Shown here: one piece after another, positions 42,073 through 52,692 of the stretch
Position numbering within the stretch: the first letter of the stretch is position 1
Layout of the letters: each line of letters begins with the position of its first letter
Assembly (NCBI GenBank): GCA_001592805.2
Contig: CP051143.1
Span: forward strand, 1,178,001-1,242,000
Reading direction: 5' to 3'
Source of the DNA: Peltaster fructicola
Taxonomy: Eukaryota > Ascomycota > Dothideomycetes
Length of the DNA stretch: 64,000 nt
Position numbers and translations under genes: made by a program
The notes under the pieces: model-generated
Seen by the model: only the letters and a program-made list of their open reading frames with translations
The model's database searches: none
Told to the model about the DNA's origin: nothing

Positions 42073-42927
42073 ATGGCAGACGTTCGATCTATGCTGCGTG
42101 CGGAGCGTGAGTCGCGGCGGATCACGCACCCACATGCATCTTACACAAGCGCTGGCAACCTTCTCTGCAACATTTGCGAGGTGCCAATTAAGTCTGAACG
42201 AGCATGGAACGCACATCTACATACTACACAACACAGCTTGAGGCTAGGACGAGAAAGAGATGCCGCACAGGCGCGATCATCACAGCCTTCTGGGAAGAAA
42301 CGAAAGGCTGTCGAGTTTGAAGAGCCGGAGATAGACAGGAAGAAGGTCAAGCCCACAGCACAGGAAAGTCCTGAACACAACAGCGTATTGGATACAGCAC
42401 CAGCTGGCGATGTACCTGCCGTAGCAGAAGTGGAGTCGTCAATCTTACCAGACGACATCGATGATGAAGCAGCCGCCGCAGAATTGGCCGCATTGGATCG
42501 AAGTCTCGCAGCTCTCGAAGCAGAACACTTGCAGAGTGATGGCAGCGCATTGGCAGCGTTGTCTGCGCCTGCAACAATAGTGGCACCAGCTGTGAGTGCG
42601 CAAGAGCTGGCAGCGCAAGCACGGGAAGAGCAGTCTAAACAGCGGAGTCGTCGAGACGAGGAGGTCGAGAACGAGCGTGAGGATGCTGTCCGCGCGCTAG
42701 AGGACGAGTTCGAAGAGATGGACAGCCTGCAAGAGAGATTGAAAAAGCTACGGGAGAGGCGTGAAGCGTTACGAGAACGAGCTGCAGTCGATGCGGTCAA
42801 CACAGGACAAGTCGAACGTGGAAGCACAGGCATACCGGACAGGAGCGTACATACGGGAAAGGCAACAGAGGACGATGAAAGTGATGACAGCGATTCTGCC
42901 GATGACTGGAACTTTGGAGCTCGATGA
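42073..42927 (+). CDS. ZNF830/CCDC16-like spliceosome-associated zinc-finger protein
   Basis: The start at 42073 (MADVRSMLRAERESRRITHP) is preferred over the ATG at 42013, because the family begins this way. The product is 284 aa. A single C2H2 finger follows (LLCNICEVPIKSERAWNAHL with HTTQH), then a basic segment (GKKRKAVEFEEPEIDRKKVK), a low-complexity acidic middle, a charged coiled coil (EEMDSLQERLKKLRERREAL) and an acidic C-terminus ending DDSDSADDWNFGAR. This order matches ZNF830/CCDC16, a component of the spliceosome-associated set in animals. A role in splicing is taken from the family. Confidence 0.82.
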   Translation: MADVRSMLRAERESRRITHPHASYTSAGNLLCNICEVPIKSERAWNAHLHTTQHSLRLGRERDAAQARSSQPSGKKRKAVEFEEPEIDRKKVKPTAQESPEHNSVLDTAPAGDVPAVAEVESSILPDDIDDEAAAAELAALDRSLAALEAEHLQSDGSALAALSAPATIVAPAVSAQELAAQAREEQSKQRSRRDEEVENEREDAVRALEDEFEEMDSLQERLKKLRERREALRERAAVDAVNTGQVERGSTGIPDRSVHTGKATEDDESDDSDSADDWNFGAR

Positions 42928-45228
42928 CCTGCTGTCTCGCAGTGCACAATGCTTCGAAGCTTATGATAACACCTTACGTGGAAGCAACAGAGGCAGTACT
43001 TGAGCAACATATCCACGTTGTAGTCTCATTGAGTATCCTCCCACTACAGTGAGAACACCAGATGGCAGCACCCTGCATGCTTCCCGAGGTGGTGATCGCA
43101 GGGTTTTGTTTTGATGCCAGCGCCACGATAAGCACATGGTACGTGCAAGTCATCCTGACCGCTCTTGACTTTCTTGCCGTTCTTGCTGCTGTCATGCTGT
43201 ACCAAGGCAGGGCTTCTGTATTGGCCGCTGATGGTGACATCTGTGTTGAGTCGAGCTTCGGAGATTATCAGTGCCTTGCAGTCCATGTCAATCCGAGAGT
43301 GGCTGACAGTAAGTAGCTGCTTATCTCGGATGAAGCGCTGGATCTATCCTTCATTAGCAGTGTTATCTTCTCCGTATAGCCAAAATTGCTCATCTCAGAT
43401 CACGACACCGCCTTGCAACACAAAGCTTCTCCGGCACGAGCTGCTTCAGTCCAGGTGCCGGAGAGTCTCTTGTCAGGAAACCTATCACTCGTCTCGTCAG
43501 GGCCCGTCCTAGACTGTGAGATGTGAATAGAAAGTGTGGACCTGAGTCATGAAACATGGGCACCGAAGAGGCGCCAATGTTGACGTCTATATTGGTGCTA
43601 CGCCGAAGTTCATCGAGAGTGGTTGAGCAGAGTACGTTCATTCGCCACCTGCTGCTCAAAGGTGGTGGAGAGAGAGTCAGGTCGCTGTTATCGTCGGGAC
43701 ATCGTTGATCTATGTGGCTGACTCGACTGCTTCGGGCTTATAATCAGATCCTTGCCCGGCATTTCTGAATCCAAAGTCGAAGTCATTATAGATGACCTCG
43801 TCAACTGTAGAGCCGAGGAAGTGGTGTTCAAGCATACCTAGGCTGTAAGGACGGGCTGTGTCCACAACATTGGTGAGTGTAATGGTGCTTCTCCATCGAC
43901 AGAGTATTTGGAATGTCTGCTTGTTCACGCTCGGGCGTGACCGCACGATCTTTTGTTTGTCTTGATAATATGATGGCTGATGCCCTTCAGTCTGTCGTCG
44001 TAGAGCAGCCAGTATGGCCTCTCCGGAACATGGCCAACTTGCTGATATACTCCCCAGGGTAGAGCGTCGGGAGGCCTGATGAAGCAAGCCTTACGTCGAC
44101 CCCGGAATTGTCTCCTGCATAGTCACTTTGTGTATGAGCCATGTCAGAGAAGGCCGATCTGGTCGAGTACAGTATGGGCTCTCGTTGTTGCTCTCTTGGG
44201 GATCTGTGTGATGACGGTGGCTTTCTAGCAGCAATCCGTCACATGGCCAGACGAGATCGCATCTCAGCCTTAGCAACCACAGTCACCAAGGGATACTCAC
44301 ATTGTAGCCTACGTCCACCTGCCGCTCTGTCATGGTCTGGGTCAGGGCGAAGAGCTCAACACCAAAGCGATCTGTCATTGACATTTTCCTAATGTTGATG
44401 GTCTTGCGGCGTCACCGTTGCACTGCTGTGCCGCCTTTATTCAGCAGGGACTCAGGCACAAGACTGCAGTCGGAGCTATTGTAATGCGCAGTGTCCGACT
44501 TCTTGAGACGTGACATGCTTGTGATGAGTATGGTCACTCTTGGGAAACAGGACGAGCGTCGCAAGTCGTCGTTGTATTCAGCAGACATTTTGCTAATGAA
44601 GTCGCATTAGCTGCGCAGCTTCCATCCGTGATCGCACGAAGCTCAGCTGTGCCAAAGATAAATCACAACTCAGTCCGGTGTCGATCCTGAGAGAGGCTTA
44701 GTTGAGCTAAAGAGCCTCGCTCCCGACATCGATTGCTTCTCGTCGAGCAGGTCCGGGCGGCTAGCGACGACGGTGTGGCGGGCGCCGTCGCATCTTCGTG
44801 CTAGGGAGTGACGGCTTGTGTGTTTCACAATAGCATCGATTTGATTGTAGGACGGAGGTCGTAGCCTTGGAGATGGAGCAAGGTTGCGGCGTAGCAGGGT
44901 TTGGGGCCCAGTCCGAAACGAACCTATCACAGCATTCTGATGACGCGCCAGGATGCAGCAAGCTCTCTCTTCTCAGCCCTCAAGCGACCAAGTGAAGGCT
45001 GTGCTGTTGACCGCTGCCTGTCAAGGCCATGACTCTGTGGTGCACGAAGGATGAGGTAAGTGTGATTCCTACATGTATATGACCTGGGCTTCCTAGCCGT
45101 CTTCGCTTTCTTTCTCGCACTTGCTCTCGATCTCAAACCTCCTACAAACAACCCACACACGACCTTCTTATTAGTCCTGAGCAAGCTACATTTACTACAT
45201 CCTATCAACCGACAGACACCTCGTCAAG
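42928..45228. other. Gene-poor interval with one doubtful spliced gene
   Basis: About 2.3 kb. The only segment with some gene-like signals is 43710-44384 on the minus strand, listed separately. Elsewhere there are short overlapping open stretches without domains. The last few hundred bases before 45229 should be the MARVEL gene promoter. Confidence 0.4.
43710..44384 (-). CDS. Possible small spliced gene or gene remnant, unknown
   Basis: An ATG at 44384 opens MSMTDRFGVELFALTQTMTE and reaches a perfect GTGAGT donor at 44300 after 28 codons. Downstream, several frames look protein-like: one reads FSDMAHTQSDYAGDNSGVDV, then LPTLYPGEYISKLAMFRRG, and another ends in a 126-codon open frame at 43710. 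I could not find one splice chain that keeps phase through all of them. Either a multi-exon gene or a decayed one is possible. No family is recognised. Confidence 0.25.
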
Positions 45229-45844
45229 ATGATCGGCCTCAGCATTGTTCGCGGCTTGCAACTACTGTTCTCAGTGATCGTGCTCGCGCTCTCGATCACT
45301 GCAGTGAAGTGGCAGGTGTATGGCTCGGCTCCAGCATCCTCGGGATACAACTCTTTCGCAGGCGCATGGGCGACCTTGTTCTCACTTATTGGATTCGTGG
45401 CGGTCTTCGTGTCATCTGTGCCTGGCTTGATCGTTGCAGCACTCGATGGACTGACCTTTCTCATCTTGCTCGCTGGAGGCATTGTAAGTCTGACGTGCAG
45501 TTTGTTGTGAATACATGTTGACTGATCATTGCCAGGCATACGCAGTGCAGCTTCGAGGCATCACTTGCAGTAACCCAAGCGCCATCCTCGATAACGCTGA
45601 TCGATACACTCTCGTCAATGGCGGATCGACTCCGTTTGTTGACAGCAACGGAAACAGCTTCACACTTTACGGTGTGCCTTCACTTTCTGACGGCAGTCCC
45701 AACCTGGACGCTGTGAAGAGTCGCTGTAACACTGTTGTCGCCGACGATGTGTTCATCTTCTTCGCGGCCATTACCGCTTTAGCAGCTGCCGCCCTTGTCT
45801 TCGTTGCACATCGTCGTGGCGGTACAAGGCATTCAGCTGTTTAG
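45229..45844 (+). CDS. MARVEL-type four-helix membrane protein
   Basis: Two exons, 45229-45483 and 45536-45844, separated by a 52-nt intron (GTAAGT, GACTGATC branch, GCCAG). The product is 187 aa. Four hydrophobic helices are evident: IVRGLQLLFSVIVLALSITA, WATLFSLIGFVAVFVSSV, LIVAALDGLTFLILLAGGIA, and VFIFFAAITALAAAALVFVA near the C-terminus. The loop between helices 3 and 4 carries two cysteines. The topology, the early Arg in helix 1 and the length fit fungal MARVEL-domain proteins, which organise plasma membrane patches. No specific orthologue was assigned. Confidence 0.82.
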
Positions 45845-46542
45845 AGCGGGCTCGCAAGAGCCGATCGAGGGACCGACAGGGTGACGTGAGTCTGGAGGTC
45901 GCGGATATGGGTGAACATCAGCAGAGATCATGGCTAAGACTCTGAGAGCGCAGACGTACGTTATACCATGTCGATTGCGGCTTTGATGGGCGAGCCTGTT
46001 ATCCAGGAGAGCAAGGCTAGACCAGAGCGGCCTATATGCTTGTGCTGCAGTACTTCCCACACTCCTTAGAGTATGACATTAATGGAATACATGATCTGTA
46101 ATGTGCTCTTTGTGAAAGTATATCAGCAGATTCGCTGCCTCTAGGAATCACTCACCCAATACATCTCGACTAATACTGCATATGAACATGAGCTTAACAT
46201 CGATGGCACCATTGCGGAGCAGGAGGCCCTGCAATACCCTGGCTGTCGAAAGGGAATCTGGTATGAGTATTGTAGCATCATTGAGAGGACAACATCATGT
46301 CGTTGGCCGTTTCGTGTGTCTTGAAGTGGCTTCGAGAACATTCAGCTCTACACAATGAAGACAGATCTTGGGTATGGCCTCGGTGATCGAGAAGTGTGGA
46401 AGGAAAGAGGTAAGAGTACTTATGATCTGCACACAGAGTCGTGTCGAAAGCTCCCTGCCTCCGACCCTTCCCATACCGGGTTCATGAAGGGCCGCATATC
46501 ATCCTTTCATCAGTCGAGGCTTGGACCTACATGAGCAGCACC
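45845..46542. other. Convergent 3' region
   Basis: About 700 bp between the MARVEL gene (plus) and the zinc-binding-like gene (minus). No gene is supported. Confidence 0.45.
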
Positions 46543-47634
46543 TCACTCCTCCTCGGACTCACTTTTAAGCTGTTCCTCGCGCTCAAGAGCCTCGTCTCCG
46601 TCAGTAGTGTCACCGCCAGATATGACTGCCTCGTCATCTTCGTGATCAGGTCCCGTATTGGGAACCTCAGACTCGATGTTCGATCCGTAGTGAGGTATAG
46701 AGGACTCCGGGGCCCCTGATAGCAGGTGAGAAGTGCTCTCCTCAGACATGATCGTGTCGCGAGTCGTGCCAGAGGTGATATCTGCGGCTGCTGATGCTGC
46801 CATCTCTTGGGAAGTCTTCTGCAGCTTGGCACTCTTCCTTGGCTGATCGCTTGTTGTGTCAGTCTCTAGGCCTCGCTTCTTGCCCTTATCTGGTGGGTAA
46901 TCACAATCGAAGATCGTGGGCTCCTCAGCAGTGGGACGCTTGAATGAGTCTGTGTACAAGGCCGTCACTGATCTTGGAGCACTCCGCTGGGGATCGCCTG
47001 CAGTGACCATCGAGTCGCGCCCGGGTGGGCTCTCACCTAGAATGAGAGCGTCGATCGTGGCCTGGTCCTGATCTGCTATAGCACTAAGACTGCGCATCGT
47101 AGTGCCAACCGGAGGTACTTCAGACTGGCCTGTTGATGTGAGACTTGCATCATCACCAGCCGTTTCGTCCTCATCCCCATCTCGTCGATCCTGCTGCTCA
47201 GCGACCGACTTTGGAAGGACTCGGTAGCCACGGCCTTGTGAAGCACGCAGTCTTCGGAGACGGCGAGCGGTCCGTCGCATCTGACGCTCCTTCTGATCGA
47301 AGTCGGCAGGCTTCGTGAGTGTGAGCTGTGCAAGTCGTGAGCCGTTGGAGTTCGGAGTGTTGTGACACCAGCAGCCCTCGAGGTTCATCCACATACCGAC
47401 ACACATGCCTTTCGGCTCGTCCAGTCCTCCATTGTCGAAGCAATTCTCACAGATCTTATGAGAGCAGCTCGTGCACCGAGCGGCGACGGTCACAATCTTC
47501 TGGCGACACTCTCCGCAGCAGCCTTGATGCTTGACATACACTTCCCACGTTGTTGGATAGCCGGCTGGACGGTTGGCGTTTGGATCTCTGGCGAACGATG
47601 TGATCGGATCTACGAAGTCTTCCTTTGGAGCCAT
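46543..47634 (-). CDS. Cysteine-rich (probably zinc-binding) protein of unknown function
   Basis: Single exon, 363 aa. Residues 39-91 hold ten cysteines and two histidines in a treble-clef-like arrangement: C39-C40-x2-C43, C54-x2-C57-x-H59, C62-x2-C65, C78 and C88-x-C90-H91 (CTSCSHKICENCF and CVGMWMNLEGCWCH). This suggests two zinc sites, but it matches no RING, PHD or B-box exactly. A basic helix (RRTARRLRRLRASQGRGYR) follows, then an acidic disordered half ending EREEQLKSESEEE. A nuclear role is plausible from the basic segments. It is divergent to the P450 gene. Confidence 0.72.
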   Translation of the reverse strand: MAPKEDFVDPITSFARDPNANRPAGYPTTWEVYVKHQGCCGECRQKIVTVAARCTSCSHKICENCFDNGGLDEPKGMCVGMWMNLEGCWCHNTPNSNGSRLAQLTLTKPADFDQKERQMRRTARRLRRLRASQGRGYRVLPKSVAEQQDRRDGDEDETAGDDASLTSTGQSEVPPVGTTMRSLSAIADQDQATIDALILGESPPGRDSMVTAGDPQRSAPRSVTALYTDSFKRPTAEEPTIFDCDYPPDKGKKRGLETDTTSDQPRKSAKLQKTSQEMAASAAADITSGTTRDTIMSEESTSHLLSGAPESSIPHYGSNIESEVPNTGPDHEDDEAVISGGDTTDGDEALEREEQLKSESEEE

Positions 47635-48324
47635 GGCTTCCTTGAGGCCGAGTCAATGATGTGCGAGAGTTGTATCCTTGCTGAAGCTGAGCTTAATGTG
47701 CCTGAAGTCGAAGTGGAGCAGAACTATGAGCCTTCTTATAGACAAGGCCAGAGCCAGACGGACCGTGGTTACTAGCTGGAAGGTAAACTTTGAGGTGATA
47801 TCTGCTATCCGAAGGAGTAAAGCACTTGTAGCCGGCCAGGAGGTATGACAAACAATTGAAGCATCCCCATGTCTGCTATCTTCGGCATTAGCATACACTG
47901 GTCACTGCTCTCGGGGGATGTACGTTGGCATTCTGCTTCACTCGGACTGCAGTGCTCCTGAGTGAATCATCTAGTGAGTGACTTGAGGTGAAATCGGCCA
48001 CAACTCCTTCCAGTGGTGGCCAGCACAGACCGGCCAGGATCTTGGCAAACAACGCATCTCCTACAGAAGTGTCAGCACTGCGCGACGACGCAGTGTCAAC
48101 GAGACGACAGGTATACACTGCCGTTCGAGATAGTGAGGTCAGGAGTTGGAAGCAGGTCATTAATCGCAGACTCTGGCGGCAAATCGGCGCAACATTGGCC
48201 CCATTAGGCAAGACTACCTGCATAAAAATGCACTACTCGGCCACAAGTCAATCGTCGTGTGCCTTTACCTGTTTCCTACACATCTTCTTCCACGATGAAC
48301 TGACCTTCTCCTTGATACATCACC
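47635..48324. promoter_or_regulatory. Divergent upstream region of Cys-rich and P450 genes
   Basis: About 690 bp. Overlapping short open stretches on both strands are not convincing. No distinct motif was found. Confidence 0.4.
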
Positions 48325-50028
48325 ATGTCCTCACTACTACAGCTGTTCGGCCTCGCCGCCGGAGGCTCTTTTGCCTTGGCTAAGTTCGCTCCTCAGTACT
48401 CACTAGGAGCTGTATTGACGACCATTCTACTGTTCACTCTCCTGGTGGCGCTACGAATCGTCTGGAATGGCGCAGTATATCCAAGATACTTCAGTCCGCT
48501 GCGAGACATTCCCATGGCACCGGGCATGCAGTTCCCGTTAGGCCACACTCGTCGCATCCTGCGTGATCCATCTGGCTTGCCACATCGAGAGTGGATGACC
48601 GTCACGAAGAACGACGGCTTGATCAGATATATGAACTGGATGCGGGAACGTATCCTAGTCACCAATCCGAGTGTCCTCAAGGAGTTACTGCACACCAAGA
48701 GCTATGAGTTCGTCAAGCCTGACCAGGTTCGACACGGTCTAGCTAGAATCCTTGGCAGAGGTATCCTTTTTGCAGAAGGTGACGAGCACAAGGTGCAGAG
48801 AAAGAACCTGCTGCCAGCATTCGCCTTCAGACATGTCAAGGACTTGTATCCGGTCTTCTGGGACAAAGCTGGTGATCTGGTCGAAGCTCTCGGTGAAGCC
48901 TCGATTGCTGCTCATAAGGCCAAAGATGAGACGCCGGAGGTACCAGGAGAGGTCAAGCATGCTCATGGTGCAATCGAAGTCGGCAGCTGGATCTCACGGT
49001 CAACCCTGGACATCATTGGAGTGTCTGGAATGGATAGGGACTTTAATGCTCTCCGAGATCCCGACAACGAGCTTTCGAAGCAATACCGCAGTGTCCTCAA
49101 CCCGTCCCGAGTTGGTCGTATCATCGGTGTATTGGCATTCTTCATTCCTAGGTGGTTTGTCGATCGCATTCCTGTCAAGGACAATCAGAACATTTGGGCT
49201 GCCGCAGACTATGTGAAGAAGGTCTGTCGTGATATGGTGGTCAAGAAACGACAAGCGATCGCCGAGAAGAAGACTACTCGCCCAGACATCATCTCCGTGG
49301 CACTAGGATCTGGCATGTTCAACGATGAGGAGCTGGTGAACCAGATGATGACGTTCTTGAGTAAGTCTATGCAGCTTCACTTTTAGCACTTGCTGATCTT
49401 TCCAGTTGCCGGTCATGAAACTACAGCATCCGCCATGGCATGGGCCACATACCTCATGTGCAAACATCCAGACGTTCAGAAGAAGCTGCGAGACGCTGTC
49501 CGCGAGAAGATTCCAGCACTACGCAGCAACATCACAACAGCACAGATCGACGAATGCCATTACCTGAATGCCTTCTGCAACGAAGTGCTCCGTCTCTGGC
49601 CACCGGTGACTATGACTCTCCGTGTGGCAAGCAAAGACACATCACTGAATGGACACTTCATACCAAAGGGCACTCTGATTATCATCTCACCAATGGCAGT
49701 CAACGCCTCGACAGACATGTGGGGACCAGATGCCCTCGAGTTCAAGCCGGAACGCTGGCTCGACGCTGATGGAAGAGCCAACAACAGTGGTGGTGCAGAC
49801 AGTGCTTACAGCTTTCTGACGTTCTTGCATGGTCCTCGTGCTTGCATTGGTCAACGTTTCGCAGAAGCCGAGTTTGCATGCATTGTTGCAGCGATGGTGG
49901 GTCGATTCGATATCAGGTTCGAGGAGGGTAGTGTCCTCGCAGAGGGATTTCCTGATATCAAGGGTGGTGTCACGTCTCGACCAAAGGCTGGTGTCTGGGT
50001 ACAGCTCAGAGAGGTAGATGGATGGTAG
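48325..50028 (+). CDS. Cytochrome P450 monooxygenase, ER-anchored
   Basis: Two exons, 48325-49360 and 49406-50028, with a clean 45-nt intron (GTAAGT, TGCTGAT branch, TCCAG). The product is 552 aa. An N-terminal membrane anchor (LGAVLTTILLFTLLVALRIV) precedes a proline-rich hinge. The I-helix oxygen-binding motif is AGHETTASAMAW, the ExxR motif lies in NEVLRLWPP, the PERF-type element is FKPERW, and the heme loop is FLHGPRACIGQRFAEAEF with the thiolate cysteine. All essential residues are present. The overall style is that of CYP3/CYP4-like fungal families. No biosynthetic cluster surrounds it, so the substrate is unknown. Confidence 0.93.
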
Positions 50029-50080
50029 CAATTGTACAGTAAAGCCATGTAGCATGAAGCGAGGACTGCCTCGTCCATGC

Positions 50081-51045
50081 TCAAAATGTCCAACCCATAA
50101 CAACTTCGAGTATAGCCATCAGGATTACCAATGTAAGAATCAGAACCAAAATGAAGAGAGGCACATTCCATATGTCGTGAGAAGTGACGCTCTTGCAGCC
50201 ATGATCTCCGACTGGTCGTGCACCGTCTCTCTCTCCGTCCATCTCTTCCTCACAGCCTTGAGTGTTAATGTTCAGTCCTTGTTTATAGTACAGCGGATGA
50301 GCACCAGATATCTCGTAGATGCTACGTTCGCTCTGTAAAGCGTCAACAGGGACTCTAAGAGTAACATCTGATGAGTTGTCTGAGGCGTGTACGCTCCGCT
50401 GGATGTAGATGTCTGCCAGAACGAGGCAATACAAGGGCTGGCGCTCTGGCGGGTGGATGTATGAGCTGCGCACGGTAGCATGAGCGTCATGACATTCACA
50501 CTCATCGCTGAGATCGGAGCTCCCGTCGTCGAAGTAGGCGTTGTCGTAGTCAAAGATGGCCGACGAGTCTTCGTTGGAGGTCTCGGTGATGCTGGAATCG
50601 TCGTCGTCGAGGAGATGTTTTCGCTCTTTCAGATCGTCATCATCATTTACAGTCTCCCAATCATTGTCGGCCTCTGGCCGTTCGACATGAATATGGTCAG
50701 GCGTGGGATCAGGGTCGACATCTTTCCGTTGAGCAGCCTCACACTTGAAGAATCTGTTAGCCAAAGTCAGAAGCTGCCGGACTCGGATGTACTCACCAAC
50801 GAGATGGCTTGATCGACAAAGGCCGGATCGAATCGAAGCAATGATCTCTTGCAGATGCCACAATGAAATATGTGTTCGTAGAATGCGAAGGCCATACCAG
50901 TGGCATCACGTTGCATGCATCGTAACGTATGGCGAATGGCAATCTCTTGACGATCGCTGAGAGACATGTTGATATTTGCCCTCAGACGCTCGATATCATC
51001 CCGGTTGTAGGGTCCTCGACCTGCTGTGGTGCCTGCAATCTCCAT
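50081..51045 (-). CDS. Tail-anchored protein of unknown function
   Basis: Two exons, 51045-50801 and 50753-50081. The donor is GTTGGT, not the stronger-looking GTGAGT four bases further, because only the former keeps phase. The GGCTAAC branch and CAG acceptor are good. The product is 305 aa. The N-terminal 95 residues are helical with two cysteine pairs (HCGICKRSLLRFDPAFVDQA, FFKCEAAQ). The middle is very acidic (TVNDDDDLKERKHLLDDDDS) and the C-terminus is one hydrophobic helix (PLFILVLILTLVILMAILEV) followed by VMGWTF. No family is recognised. Topology suggests a membrane protein with its bulk in the cytosol. Confidence 0.7.
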
Positions 51046-51524
51046 ACTTGGGAAAGTGGGTGATGGGAGAGGAGGGGTTTGACGGACTCGATGATGAGCA
51101 AGGATAAAGCAGCAGTACGAGATGGTGTAGAGGGTGACAATGAAGATGGTGTAAACGGTGCATGCGTCGTGATTAGCAACTCGAGCTTGTTATACTTGCC
51201 TTGTTCACAAGGATAATACATGTTGTTCAGCAAGGAAATGCTGGTGTCAGAAACTTCACCATAAGCAAGATTTGGCATCGAGCTGCGATAATCCCAGGCG
51301 ACGTCGAGGTCAGCATGAACAGTCATCGTCTTCACTTGCCAACTGAGTGATGGAGAAAAGGTGATGCAGAAGTGAGGTCGAGTTGAAGAGCTCGAAGTGG
51401 GTCAAGAAGTCTCCGATCACGCAACCTCAGGGTTTACATCTCATTTCACACCACTACCTGAATGCGACTGTCTAACTACCTTTCACATACTGCTCTCCGG
51501 ACGATTCATATTGGTTACCGCAAG
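51046..51524. promoter_or_regulatory. Divergent promoter region, tail-anchored protein and MTAP
   Basis: About 480 bp between two starts. No gene or specific site was recognised. Confidence 0.4.
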
Positions 51525-52513
51525 ATGGCAAACGTCGCAGACTCATACGCTGGTAGGCAGCACGCCTCTTCGAACGACGGTGTAGCAGCTGACCACTCCG
51601 AGATCCCATCAGAATAGCTGTTATTGGCGGCACAGGACTACAAGCATTGGCAGGCTTCACACATATAGCATCGCTGAACCCGAGCACGCCATGGGGCAAG
51701 ACCAGCTCTCCTATCGCTGTTCTTCATCACCCGTCTCCATCAACAGGCAAGCCAATCCCAGTAGCATTCCTTTCCCGTCATGGTCTGCACCACGAGCTTG
51801 CACCGCACGAGGTACCTGCACGAGCGAACATTGCTGCTCTGCGTAGTCTTGGTGTACGGACGATCATCGCTTTTTCAGCTGTAGGAAGTCTGCAAGAAGA
51901 GATCAAACCCAGAGACTTCGTCGTCCCAGACCAGATCATCGATCGCACTAAGGGTATTCGGCCATTCACCTTCTTCGAGGGAGGCATGGTTGGCCATGTT
52001 GGCTTTGCTGACCCATTCGATGAGGGAATCGCCAAGATTGTCCGTAAGTGTGGTCACAGTCTTGAGGGCGAAGGTGTTCGTCTGCACAACACAGGTACCA
52101 TCATCTGTATGGAAGGACCTCAATTCTCGACCCGCGCCGAGTCGAAGATGTACCGTTCATGGGGTGGCAGTGTGATCAACATGTCTGTCTTACCAGAGGC
52201 AAAGCTCGCACGAGAGGCTGAGATTGCCTATCAGATGATCTGCATGAGCACTGACTACGACTGCTGGCACGAGTCTGAGGGCGATGTCACTGTCGAGATG
52301 GTCATGGGTCATATGAAGGCGAACTCGCAGAACGCTCACAGGTTCGTTGGCTCTGTGCTGGATGAGCTGAGCAAGGAAGAGTATAGCGACCTTGTGTCTG
52401 CCAAGCATTTGGAGGGCTCCATGAAGTTTGCTGGTGGCATGACTGCTGCTCCTGGTCGAGGTGAGGAGGCAAAGAAGAAGCTTGGCTGGCTCTTCCCAGG
52501 ATACTTTGAGTAA
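51525..52513 (+). CDS. MEU1: S-methyl-5'-thioadenosine phosphorylase
   Basis: MTAP splits methylthioadenosine, the by-product of polyamine synthesis, into adenine and methylthioribose-1-phosphate, the entry to methionine salvage. The best model has a short first exon (51525-51552, MANVADSYA) and a second exon 51618-52513, giving 307 aa. The acceptor is the TAG five bases after a nearer CAG, since only that keeps phase and leads into AVIGGTGLQALAGF. Core motifs: SRHGLHHELAPHEVPARANI, the AVGSLQEEI strand, CMEGPQFSTRAESKMYRSWG and INMSVLPEAKLAREAEIAYQ. The STDYDCW segment lines the substrate site. The enzyme core is certain; the first exon is less so. Confidence 0.9.
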
Positions 52514-52692
52514 TTGAGACGACACTCCTTGAGCATGAACTAAAGCTTTCAACAAGTTCATATAGACAATGCATATACCCTGTTTGTTGTCATGCACGTC
52601 ATATGCAGTCGCACACGAGATGATGATATACCTAGGTTGACGTCGTATAGTTGTCTGTGTATGATATCTAGCTACTATCCGAGCTGTATGTC

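Noticed and set aside
42141-43016. 291-codon Ser/Cys-rich frame antisense to the ZNF830-like gene
   Set aside because: Its Ser/Ala/Cys composition is the reverse image of Glu/Arg/Ala codons; it is not independent coding sequence.
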